Source: Emergomyces orientalis
Lineage: Eukaryota > Ascomycota > Eurotiomycetes > Onygenales > Ajellomycetaceae
NCBI GenBank assembly: GCA_002110485.1
Contig: MOWL01000023.1
Span: 1,612,001 to 1,676,000, forward strand
DNA length: 64,000 bases
Direction of reading: 5' to 3'
The position numbers and the translations under genes were made by a program. Position 1 is the stretch's first letter, and each line of letters begins with the position of its first letter. Positions 26,401 to 37,332 of the stretch are shown in pieces. The notes beneath the pieces were generated by a model. The model saw only the letters and a list, made by a program, of their open reading frames with translations. It made no database searches and was not told where the DNA came from.

Positions 26401-27716
26401 CTTGTATGTATCTTACTCTAACTAGTCGTGCCCTCCCCCCATTCTTCTCCCTCTCCCCCTGATCCAACCCCCCATCATTTAGGCCTCCTTGCCCAGTATC
26501 GCCCCCTAAAGTCCACCATGGGCTGGGCGACGATGATGATAGATTCAGCAAGCATACTGACTTCCGCTCCGCGCCAAAGAGTCGCTAGCTCCCTTCTTTA
26601 CTCTTCTTTCTCGCGCAATCCCCTTCGGTTCGTCGGCCCAAGCGTCTACATTAACTGGCGTTTTCGAAGTAGGGCGGAAAAGTGCAATTTTTTAAATTAA
26701 AAATTGAAAGACCAATTAAAATAAAAATTCGAAAGGAATAAAAAAGAACAAGGAGCAAGGAGAAAAAGAAAAAGCTTCTTGTTTTGGCGACTGTTCTCCT
26801 CGTCCAAATCCCTTCACATTACAGAGAGCGAGAGAGAAGTCCTCGAAATAAGAAAAACAAAACCTAAAGCCGCCCCTCTATCGCTGGAATTGGGGCCATT
26901 ATCATTGGCTTATCGTGTTACAAGCCATTTATTACAAGAAATAATTTCAACCCACATTTGCTGCTGAGGGTTGTGGCCTTGGATGGACTTGACATTTTGG
27001 TGACATCCGCCTGGTTGACTTGAACTGGAGAGTGGGTCCCCCTTTTTTATTTTTGCTTGCTTCCTTGCCTGGAATTGATTTCCTCAATTTTCACCCAGTC
27101 GATTTTTATTTTTAACTTTGGGTGTTTCTGTTTTTCAACAACTTTTTGTTTCTTTGGTGGCGGCAGCCCGCCCCCCTCCCTGACGAGATCCCTGTTCGGT
27201 AAAATTCCATTTGTACCGACACCTGACAAGCAGAAGCAGCAGGACCACAGCAAACCCACAACCCCTCTCTTGGCCTCTCGTGTTCAACCTATCAGATCCC
27301 TGAACATCTTGGGGTACAAGGTTGTGGGAATTAAGACACCCAGGGTTGCGAATTCGAGGAAATCGCAAGGATTGGGAAGAGGGAAATAAGGGAGACGAAA
27401 CGCACCTGGGAGTGGCAACACTGAATCAAGAAGAATCGGATCGTGCATCCTCTCTCGTATCCACGTATATAAAATTCTGGCTCTTTCTGGGTGTTGGAAG
27501 AGGGTTATTTTGAATGCCAGCAGCATCCAGTGAATTGAACAGCTGGAGTAAAGAGAACGAAGAAGAAGCAGCAGCAAGGTGCGCGGAAGAAAAGACACCA
27601 CTACACGCTACGGACGTACCTAGTGACCAGCGGGATTAATCATCATAATAATTATCATCGCCCAGCGACACCGGTCCACAGTGTCCCCCTGCGCGGTAAA
27701 ATAAAATACTTTCATG
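26401..27716. other. Upstream region of CON7
   Basis: This C-rich then mixed sequence comes before the ATG-free leader. It still has many ATG triplets, the last at 27714-27716. It probably holds distal promoter sequence for CON7. No gene is recognised. Confidence 0.5.
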
Positions 27717-29140
27717 AATTAGAGCTCCACTGAATCTGCTCTCGCTGGACCCATCATTGAGCAAAAGAAAATACACAGCGGCCTGGCGTCCTGTAATCGT
27801 GATACCAGCGGTGCATCCCCTTCCGGATTGTGGGTTGATAGTTGCTTACCCACCTCAAGTACCACTTTTGCTTGTTTTTTTCACTTTTTACTTGATCCAC
27901 CGGAAATTTTCCCACTTGACTCCGCCCAACTTGTCGGGTATTCTCTCTCCAGCAGGGAGGTCTCAAGGTCACATTATTCCCTCCCGCCTGGCTCGTTTTA
28001 AGTACTCTCGCTCGACGGCCCAGTCTTGGACCGAGATCAAAACCAAGCGCTCTGCCACGATCGAACCTTCGTCCCAGCACTACTTCATACGACAACCTGC
28101 TACTACTACTGCTACTTAACTCCTCCCGTCAAGCTGGGATAACTCAGCTTTCTGGTCAGGCTAGCCCCCATCCCCATCTCCCCAATCATCAATCCACTCG
28201 CACCACTACCACCCGCTACCACAAAACCACTGCCACAATCAATCATACCGGTCTTTTTAAGATACTGCCACTACCAACCTTCCTTGTCCCATCACAAGCC
28301 AGCGGCCTAGTAGTAGTCTCCCACCCCCCCGCGATTCTACCAAACGATACCACGCTTATTTACTCCCGGAATCCCTACTGAACTGCAGTCGCTGCCAGCT
28401 GGTGCTTTATTTAGAGGCTTTTTATTTTTGCTTATTACCCTACCTCGCACCATCATCCTTCTTCTGGGTTCAACAAAGCCTGTCACCTTCTTAGGACCTC
28501 GTGTGGTATCAAGGTTAGAGCCTGTACAGCTTTCAGCCCCTAAAGTCCCGGCTAAGGCGATTAAGCACTTGCACAAAACCACACTTCCCAGAGAAAACCA
28601 TAGCACACACCCACACAAACTTGCAAACTTTCACCCCCATCGTTCAATCGTTCCTTTCCCAAATACGCCGTCATCATTCTACTTTATCTCTAGCCCCATC
28701 CCCGGTTTCTTCTTAGTGGTTGATCGATTGCACGACTAAGGCCACAGTACCAAACGCAACCAGGGCAATTTCGGGTGTTCGTCTTGCATTTGGTTGTTTG
28801 TGACTTTCAGGAACTAACAACATCCCACCCCGACGCGCTTCGGCCAACTTGTTCCTTGCTATTCCTCTTAACCCTCCTCCGCCTGCCTAACTAATAACAC
28901 GAACTGTTTCGTAGCCAGACACATCTCACTGGCTCTCACTAGCACGTAACGTGCAGAAGCTCATTTCTGTTCTTGTGAGGAAACCTTTTCCCTTCCAGTT
29001 GCGCCAAGCGAAACAGTTTCCCCAAAAGTGCACACATAGTCTTTCGAACTACCTAGTCGAGGGAGACTAGGATTTCTTTTTGTAGGGGGAAATAAAAAAA
29101 AAGGGATCTTTTCCATTTTCAGGCGCAAGAAAGTCATTAT
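27717..29140 (+). promoter_or_regulatory. 1.4 kb ATG-free 5' leader of CON7
   Basis: Reading base by base, I find no ATG on the plus strand from 27717 to the CON7 start at 29141, that is 1,424 nt. About 18 to 20 would be expected by chance. The stretch is pyrimidine- and CA-rich and contains stops in all frames. Depletion of ATG but not of stops is what selection on a long, scanned mRNA leader would leave. Possible introns in the leader cannot be placed with confidence. Confidence 0.7.
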
Positions 29141-31306
29141 ATGGACAGGTCGGCCTCTGATTACGCGCAGCCAGGTTTGCATTCTCCGAATCCAACATTG
29201 GCGGAGCCACAATCTGAACGACCGGCTGCAGAACAGACTGCTGCTGCTGCGTCCGGTCAGTACACTTCGCAGCCCGAAGCCCGACCGGCTACCCAGTACA
29301 CTGCGCAAGCGGAAAGTAGATCCTCCAACATTTCGTCCTCAAATACCCCTCAGCCGGACTACGGTCTGAACCCGCCGGCGCCCGCTCCTCCTCAACCTCA
29401 ACCTCCTCCGCCCACAGCTCGCCCCCCTCCCGGCCCTTATCCCGAATACCTGACCCGTCAGCCACAGTACCATCACGCGCCTCACACGCAGCCCGGCGGC
29501 GCGGCAGGTATGGCTCAAGCAACAAGTCCGTCCATGCCCTTGCAAGATGGGCAACAGAGTGACCATCGCACTCCATCGAGAAATAAATCTGACACCGCCG
29601 TTCCTATAGATCCCTCAATTGCGGCATCGAGCCCCACATATCCTCCTCCGTACTCTCCTTATAACCCCCAGGGCCACGAAATGGCTCAATATCAGGGCCA
29701 CCCCCCTCCACAGATGTATGGCCGCCCAGATTGGCCGCCACATCAGTATGGACAGCATCCACATGGATTGCCAGGGCCATATAGCTCCCCTGGAACAACG
29801 GTGGGTTCTGCGTCTCCAGCTGCGACCGCAGGCCCACGTCCAGGACAGGTACGTTTTACGCGTTTTTATTTCCTCTTTTCTCCTTCCATCGTTCTTTCTT
29901 TTGTGTATGTGTGTGAGTGTGCATGCTTGACCATGTTTTGTCGCGCCGTACGAACAAACTTTAATAGACAGCCGAGATCAAAGCATATCATCTGATTCCT
30001 TTTTGTCTACACAGACTCATTCTCTCTCCCAGGTATACTCCTTCGTCCCAATCCCCGGTGCCCAGCAGCACAAGCGCCCCCGCCGCCGATATGAAGAAAT
30101 CGAACGAATGTACAAGTGTGGCTGGAATGGATGCGAAAAGGCATATGGCACGTTGAACCATCTTAATGCGCATGTCACAATGCAATCGCATGGCGCGAAA
30201 AGGACTCCGGAAGGTTTGTCGTGCTTTTCCTATTACTTATTTCTTCGTTAAACGCGTCACTCCTTATTCCTCTTTTTTGGTCGCTTTTTCTCCTCGTTTG
30301 TTGTTTTGCCTTGGTCGCAAAATGCTTGAAGTGGTTAGCTTCGCCCTTGCATTAAACTAGTCGCGTTACACTGCGCTGCTGGAAACCACACGTGGGGACC
30401 TTTGCAGTAGCGTGCAACGGTGCCGTTAGCTAAAAGCATACCCGGCGCCAAGACACCGCTATCCACAACCCTCACAATGCCCATCCCAACACCCCCAAAA
30501 ACATCGACGCTATATCTGTCCCGCCGGGTCGGATCGTTCTACCTATCTGCAATCTTGGCTAACATCTTCACCCAACCCACGTTTCGGGGTCGGCTTCCAA
30601 AAACAATTTAGAATTCAAAGAAATTCGCAAGGAATGGAAGGCCCGTAAGAAGGAAGAAGAGAACCAACGCAAGGCTGCTGAGGAGCGAGAGCGCGCTGCC
30701 GCGCAGGCGAATCAGGTCGATGGCAACGCCTCCGCTGACCCTTCACAAGCGGCGCAGCCAACGTCGTATCCCACCGGTGTTCGTCCTCAGCTACCGCCTA
30801 TTGGATATCAGCCTGCGGACGGCCAGGTTCCTGGCCAGTACGGCGCTTCCGCCGGCGCTGGCCTTGTGTATCCCCCAAGCAATGGCCAGATGGCAGCGCC
30901 ATATCCTCCAGCCAACTACCCTCATTCCCCATATGGCCAGGGAAACCAGGTATACCAACCGCGTGAGTGATAGTTCGCACGTCCCTGTTCCTGTCCCACA
31001 TTTGTCGTCTTTTCTGTCAAGTTTTTAAGTTTCTTTCCACCTTGCTCCTCCAAACCAACAAAATGAAAGAAAACAAATTGAAAAAGGGGGCTGGAAGGGA
31101 AACAAAAAACAAAACATTTTATTTGGCTCTTTTTGTCTTTGCATGTTTCATTTTTTTTCCTATCCTTATTTGCTTGAGCATGGGAGAACATTTTTTGCAT
31201 TTTCTTTTTATATTATATCATTTTGTTTTCTTGTGTGTTGTATCACAGTGTGGTACTGACGGCTGATGCTGTAGCCCCAGAAAATCAATCCAGTAGCTAC
31301 CAATAA
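29141..31306 (+). CDS. CON7: CON7-type C2H2 zinc-finger transcription factor
   Basis: This is a nuclear regulator of the CON7 family, known in other ascomycetes for control of conidiation, morphogenesis and cell-wall genes. Model: 29141-29848, 30033-30213, 30612-30962 and 31275-31306, giving 423 residues. The N-terminal 236 residues are Pro/Gln/Ser-rich and disordered. One C2H2 finger follows (C265, C270, H283, H289 in the motif CGWNGCEKAYGTLNHLNAH), then HGAKRTPEEFKEIRKEWKAR and a basic/acidic helix. A second acceptor at 30014 would insert six residues in frame before the finger. The tiny last exon replaces an early stop (E-stop) if intron 3 (312 nt) is spliced. The family call rests on the finger block, and I am less sure of the C-terminus. 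Confidence 0.82.
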
Positions 31307-33583
31307 GGCTTGATTTGATGGGGGAAAAAAAAGAACCGCAACAGGGGAAGGAAAGGGAGAGGCAATGGAAAGGGGAAAAGAAAACTTTTCTTGACAGGCG
31401 TTTTTACATACTTGACACGCCCCTGCTGCATAAAAAGGGGTTATTTCCTCTCCCCTCTTTTAATCTAGCTTTCATGCATCTTACATATCTCGAGGGGAAG
31501 GTTGCCTTTGATCGGCTTTTTCTTTTTTGGTTTTGTTTTTCTTACCTGTTTTTCTTGTTAAGGCTTTTTTGACACAGAGAGAGAGAATGTGTCTTTTGCC
31601 TCGACGATTCCTCGTTTACCATTAAATTCTTTTATTTCACGTAAAGTTTGTTCCGCCCTCTTTTCTTTGGTCACTATTTCTTGTTCTTCCCTTTCCCACT
31701 ACCTCTTCCCCATCTCATTATGATTTTTGCATCCCCCATGAATGCTTGCTTGCTCGTTTGCTATTTGGTTTGTACGTGTCTGTTTTGTATGTTTGACAAC
31801 CCCCCCAACCCACTCCTCTTCCTACGACCATACCGAGTGCAAATTGTTATGCGTTTCTTATGGGTCTACTCTGTCTGTTCCTGTTATATTTGAATACCAA
31901 TTTTCTACGTTTCCATTCTCCCTCGCTCTCCACCCAATTTCTTCCTTTTTAAATGGCGTCATGTGCTTTATCCATCAGGCTTTTTCTTTTCTTATCCCTT
32001 TTTTTTTGTTATTTTCCTTCGTCAGTCGTACACATAACATAACATCTTGTTTCGTTCCATCCCACACCGCCGAGCCAACTTTGGACCCAAAATAGAGGAG
32101 GAAAATAAAAATGAGGGAGGGAGAGGGATTCATGGCAGGAAATGATGTTAGCTGAGAATGGGACGGAAAGAATGGGGAAAAGAAAGAGAAACCAAAAGCA
32201 ATACATGGAGTTTTCTTTCTTTCTTTTTCCTTTTCCGGTTTTGGTTTTCCCAATGCAGGCAAAATGGAAAAGGAGAAGATTTTTTTTTCAATCAAAACTG
32301 GACAAGAAGATATTGGATGGATGAATAGACAGATGGATGGATGGACAGGGAATGCTTTATTTTCTCTTCGCTTTCCTGTTTTACTTCCTTTTCTTCTTCC
32401 CCTGTTGAAGTTGAAATGACTGAAGTGGGTGGGAATTGATCTTTTTGTTATGTATAGTTTTTAGTGTCAATTTTGGTTCTTTTCCTGGTTCTTTTTGTAT
32501 GATTTCTTTCTTTTTTCTATAGGATTGCCTTTTATTTCTTGTTACTTTCTTCTGTGTATGTTCCTGTGAAATTTTGATCTAATTCAAGTCACTTTTCTAC
32601 TCCCGTCTCCTTATCCTCCCACTTCTCGTATTCTCCCGTATTTTTTATGCTTTTCAAATTTATTTATTAATGTAAACCCCCCCCAAAACTTCTTCTCTTG
32701 ACGAATTTCAATTCAATTCAGTTCGCGGAGTTTGTCACTCCCCATTCCTCAGTCCCCCTTATCAAGATTTTCTTCCTTCATCACCAAGTCACGGGGATAT
32801 AATCCGCCATCTTTGTGTTCCTTCTTCCGCGTTTTCATATTTTTCATTCCTTGCATTCAATTTTGTTTTGCGCATAAACCGACACCCAAACGGTTTCATA
32901 CCTGCGCCCCCTCATCCCTCGTCTCCCATTCGCCCTCTTTTCAATTTCCATGTAGCGTTTTTCCCACTCGTCGCTTGGCCTTTCTGTACGCAAAATGGCC
33001 TTGTGTTATCGCCTTAATGTCGCAAGTTCCTTATAACATCCCCTTCTCTACTTCCCTCCAGTCCTCCCCACTACCCTATTCGCTCCGTTCTTGAACCTGA
33101 GTATGCGATATCTCCCCCATTCCACTCACCAGCCACCATGTCTCTCAATGCTACATCGCACGTACTTAAACAGTAAATTGAATCGATATATGTAGTATGT
33201 ACCGTACTCCGCCGTATTCCCATTATCATATGTCATATCATATCATCTTAAACCATGATAGATACATACATTTCATAGGTTTGTATCAATGATTGCAGTT
33301 AAATATTAATCGTTATACTTCAGTATATCCTGCTACCAATTTTTGCTTGCTTTGTAGAGGAAGACACTAGACTCAGAAGGATACATCGCTGCTCAAATGA
33401 TTACCTAAGCTGGTTTCGCAACCTCAAGCTTTCCAATTGTCTCCTTCTTGGTATGTCGACAACGCGATCAATATAGATCGAAATGATATATTGGGGCTCT
33501 CAAATGAAACCTGAGACTAGGAGACAAATGTATTCGCCACTCCCTAGTGTTTATCCAACAGGTCATTCTTCAACCTCCACACA
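31307..33583. other. CON7 3' UTR and spacer to RAD9
   Basis: This 2.3 kb non-coding stretch is mostly T/C-rich, with A/G-rich blocks at 31311-31390 and 32090-32210. It contains a GATG tetranucleotide array at 32315-32344. The frames present are low-complexity Phe/Leu/Ser artefacts. Some of it is probably a long CON7 3' UTR. Confidence 0.5.
32315..32344. repeat. Imperfect (GATG)n array
   Basis: Seven or so GATG/GATA-like units are interrupted by AATAGACA. Confidence 0.8.
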
Positions 33584-35332
33584 ATGACCTCGCTCAGTTT
33601 TATGCTACTTCCAGAGGCGCTGCTTCAGCTCCATGATGTGCTTATATGTCTTGCGAAATTCAACGAAAGCGTATCAATTGAAGCAGAGGAATCTTTTGTA
33701 TGGAATCCATCTGTTTTCTCCAGTGTCTCCTGACTCGTTAGCTATACGTTGGAGATTTTGTTTTTTGGCTGACAAAAGTTATGGGAACATGATAGCTCCG
33801 GTTTTCAGCATTGAATCCGACGAAGTCAGCATATGCATCTTTCAAGTTTGATGCTTTGACATTTTTTTCGCAGTATATGTTTGTCGGCTTGAGGCACACT
33901 GCATCTAGTTCTGGGCCAAGGAGTGCTGCAGATAAATTGACATGTCAAATATACATAAAGGTAGCCGAACCAGACTTTTCGAGAGTTCGTCATATCGCAT
34001 ACATTTCCATGCACTAAAATTTTTATCTAGGCGTTGCTATCGGTGTTTAGGGGACGAGTCAGTGACTTCAAAGATAGAGAGACTGCCATTGAGCGCTGTG
34101 AAGTCCGGCTTCAAGACAGCCCAGACGAAACACAATGCAGGTTTATCATTCAAATGATATGCAGGCATGGTACGGCGGAAATCCCCCTGTTCGCCACTGA
34201 TTCTTCATCTAGCCGCTAACGCTCATCATGTAGGGGTCGTCAAGACCTACAAACTAACCTACGAAGCCGCCGAAATTCAACATGCTCTATTCGACAAATC
34301 AAAAACTGAAAACCAATGGAGTATAGATTCGAAGTATCTTCGGGAAATTATTGACCATTTTGGTCCTACTGCTGAACAGCTGGATATATACTCTGAGAAC
34401 AATCGAGTGGTGTTCACGAGCTTTACTACCAAAGTTGCGGATGGCAAAGGTAAGGGTGGATTCATAGATCATGAAGTCTGTTTCAGGCGGCCACAATTCT
34501 AACAATTATCTTCAGAAATCCTCAAACAACCCGTTCATACATCAGTAGCTATTGATACCAAAGATTTTGACCATTTCACAGTGGAAGATAAACTCCATGT
34601 GGCCATAAACGTCAAGGATTTCAAGGCCATCGTCATTCACGCACATTCATTGAATGGAGGCGTCGTGGCACGATATACTCGTCCATGCCGGCCAATGCAG
34701 GTGTCGTACGAAGTAGATGGCATGACATGCGAATTCACATTAATGACAAGAGGGGAGGCTGGAGAGACATCGTCCGGATCCGTTAACAGGAACCGCGAGT
34801 TATCTGCAAGACCTTATTCACGGCCTACTACTGTCCATTCAAGAGAGCCTCCAGCAAACCCTCCACCTGAGATCCCGGAATCAGTTCCTAGAACACACTC
34901 TCTTCAGCCGCCTTCACAAGCAGCAGCCAGTGAGGGAATCCAGATGAGTGCACCACCACACCCGTCAGTTCCATTCGAATCATTGTTCGTCCCGGTAGAC
35001 GATGACCAACAATGGGATGAGCCGAAGTTTGGTGATGAGGACGAGGACACCCTTGGCTGGGATACACATTTGGATCAGGTATGTCAGGAACTAATCCTTC
35101 TTTTTCCGACCAGCACGTCTAAAAAATCCCACAGGACGCGCTGCAGGCCAGCATTGGAGGACGAATCCAGGATATTACGCCCACTGGGGCAAGCATGAGA
35201 CAGCGAAATGACCAAGACCAAGGAAGCTCCATAGCAATACCTCCCACTCAGCGAATATCTCAAGTATGTAGGCCCTTGATTTTTGTGATCGTGATATTGA
35301 TTTTAGAATAGGTACGAGGTTTATTTGATTGA
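33584..35332 (+). CDS. RAD9: DNA-damage checkpoint clamp subunit RAD9
   Basis: Rad9 (fission yeast and human type) is a subunit of the 9-1-1 sliding clamp, which is loaded at damaged DNA and signals to the ATR-type kinase. Seven exons: 33584-33697, 33796-33960, 34031-34169, 34234-34449, 34516-35078, 35135-35263 and 35312-35332, giving 448 residues. Family marks are LSFMLLPEALLQLHDVLICL at the N-terminus, LNPTKSAYASFKF, ALLSVFRGRVSDFKDRE, GVVKTYKLTYE and EDKLHVAINVKDFKAIVIHA. The Ser/Pro-rich C-terminal tail would carry phosphorylation sites and ends QVRGLFD through a 21-nt last exon. If that intron is kept, the frame ends 15 codons later instead. The gene converges on the ATS1-like gene 168 bp away. 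Confidence 0.9.
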
Positions 35333-35500
35333 TATGGCTGGAAAATGGGTTGAAATATTTTGCATCGTAGTTTAATCGTAGTTATTTGGTGGTTGAATTG
35401 GTGGCCCTCACGTAGGGCTGGTAAACTGATCGAGGGAAGGGTCTTGACGCCCTCACAGCGTATGACGTTTACACAAACCTCACACTTTCTGGCTCCGCGT

Positions 35501-36616
35501 TCACGCCGTCATAATCCAGCTCGTTGCACAGCCTGCTCCCACACCGGTGACGTTGTTGCTGCCCTCAATGCCTAGCGGGATCTCATTCCATCGCCCAACC
35601 ACATTCCCTTGTGCATCGGTGTTTGGTCCACAGTTACCATGCTCACCCCATCCGAATGCCACTACTTTTGAGCTCTGAATCGCAGCAACAACATGTTCAC
35701 TACCTATAGCCAGTTTCACGGGTCGTGGAAGGTTTGGTGGGAGTAATTGGCCGCGATCATTCCTGCCCCATGATATAGTAGATCCATCTTGTCCATGAAC
35801 ATATACACCATGCCAACTAGCTGCTAGCATCGTGTAATTTTTAATCTCCTTCGGTGCGCCAGACAGTATGTCCCACTTATCAGATCCAAATATGGCAAAG
35901 CCTCCGGTCGCTGCATTCCCGGCAATGGCTGTGAATTCTCTTCCACAGGCAACCTGACAAGCAAAGAATGAAACATCTTCGATCTTCTGCGGTGCCCACA
36001 GAATTTTCTTCTGTATATTCATTTCACCTAGTTGACCTTTCCTCGAAATTCCCCATCCATACACTTCCCCATTCGAGAGCGTCGCCGCTGTATGCGAAAC
36101 GCTGCTAGAAATACAAATTATCCCCTTCCCGGCTGGTGGAAAGCCGCAAATCCGCGTTGGGTTATTTGCCTCCACGCAGTTTTCACCAAGGCCCAGTTCC
36201 CCCTTGGCGCCCACTCCACACACATAAAGATGACTCCGCTCTGCATCTACAAAAAAGGACGCTTCCCATGTTGCCGAAATGGCCTTGAAGCGGTCAACAC
36301 GAGTCCCATCTTTCTTAACAATAACCACCTTACTAAAATGAAGTAATGAGGGAAGACTATCAGGATCATGAGCACACCTGCCGTTTTTATTCGAACCAGC
36401 AGCAAATACAGCGCCAGACTTGAAAAGGACTAGAGTATGGTTCCCTCCAGCGACAATGCGGATGGGTTCATCTGACGCGAGGGTATTATCGATGCCTCTC
36501 AAGTCATTTTCTTTATTCTCGTGTGTAAATAGACACCGAGAAGGGATTGGAACATCGTCCATGTGCCCGATGCCTAATTGACCGGAGCCATTCGAACCAA
36601 ACGCATAGAGGGGCAT
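35501..36616 (-). CDS. ATS1: RCC1-repeat protein, ATS1/KTI13-like
   Basis: This single-exon protein of 371 residues is predicted to be a seven-bladed RCC1 beta-propeller. The N-terminal blade reads LYAFGSNGSGQLGIGH, and further blades show AAGSNKNGRC, VCGVGAKGELGLG, GWGISRKGQLGE and SWGRNDRGQLLP. Short length and the start resembling yeast Ats1/Kti13 point to that family, which assists Elongator-dependent tRNA wobble modification and diphthamide synthesis. Larger RCC1 exchange factors have extra nuclear signals that are missing here. Repeat identity is firm. The ATS1 assignment is my best guess among RCC1-like proteins. It converges with RAD9 and is divergent from the PPR gene. Confidence 0.75.
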   Translation of the reverse strand: MPLYAFGSNGSGQLGIGHMDDVPIPSRCLFTHENKENDLRGIDNTLASDEPIRIVAGGNHTLVLFKSGAVFAAGSNKNGRCAHDPDSLPSLLHFSKVVIVKKDGTRVDRFKAISATWEASFFVDAERSHLYVCGVGAKGELGLGENCVEANNPTRICGFPPAGKGIICISSSVSHTAATLSNGEVYGWGISRKGQLGEMNIQKKILWAPQKIEDVSFFACQVACGREFTAIAGNAATGGFAIFGSDKWDILSGAPKEIKNYTMLAASWHGVYVHGQDGSTISWGRNDRGQLLPPNLPRPVKLAIGSEHVVAAIQSSKVVAFGWGEHGNCGPNTDAQGNVVGRWNEIPLGIEGSNNVTGVGAGCATSWIMTA

Positions 36617-37332
36617 TATTTTGCAAATACAGCCCTTTTTGTTCTAATATAATGTTAGGAAGAGGTATATGCAAGCGGAAATTATTAACAGCGCGTTACA
36701 TACATATTGAATCAGAGCTGGGAATCGCCATGGATTAGGGTTGACGGGGCTTTGAGTAGATGCCTGGGCAGTCCAGGAACTACGCGCTCATAAAAATGTA
36801 GATAATACAGGTTTCACCAGCGGGGGATCCAATGGAAACCGACGTTTGATAGAAAGGATATCGGCGAACATGGAATGTATCTATGCACAGTGTTTACATT
36901 GCTCTGCTCCCTTCATGGGGTGACACATTCAGTGGCCCTTGCCTTATCAACGGAATTTAGTTCATCCGGCTTATCCAGCAACGCTAAAAAAAATATGGGC
37001 AAGCTCGCTCGCGCAGCCCTGTCAGGTTGTTTGTTACAAGCCATTTCTATCACGCGAGCTGGAAATTGACTGTCTGATTTTGAGCTACTATTCTGCCGTG
37101 TAACAGGGTAGCTGTTAAGGAAATCTAGATAAAAGGCCCCAATTGTGGTAAGTTTTCCGCGCTCCGACTCCAGATACCAGCTCATCACAAGTACATTTCC
37201 TTAACAGATTTATTCCTTAGTGGCATTTACGATTTTCATCTGCTATATATACCCGTTGATTCTATTGTGGGAACTCGAAAAGACGACCAAATTTTATCTC
37301 GAGGATTAAGGCTCCGGAAGAAGTGTGATTAA
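36617..37332. promoter_or_regulatory. Divergent promoter region, ATS1-like and PPR genes
   Basis: This 716 bp gap lies between two divergent start codons. It has moderate GC and a TATATATA-like TGCTATATATACC near 37242, upstream of the PPR gene. No other feature is seen. Confidence 0.5.

Noticed and set aside
27757..28119. 120-codon plus-strand frame in the CON7 leader
   Set aside because: It begins at TTG, contains no ATG and has low-complexity Ser/Thr/Pro content. It lies inside the ATG-free leader.
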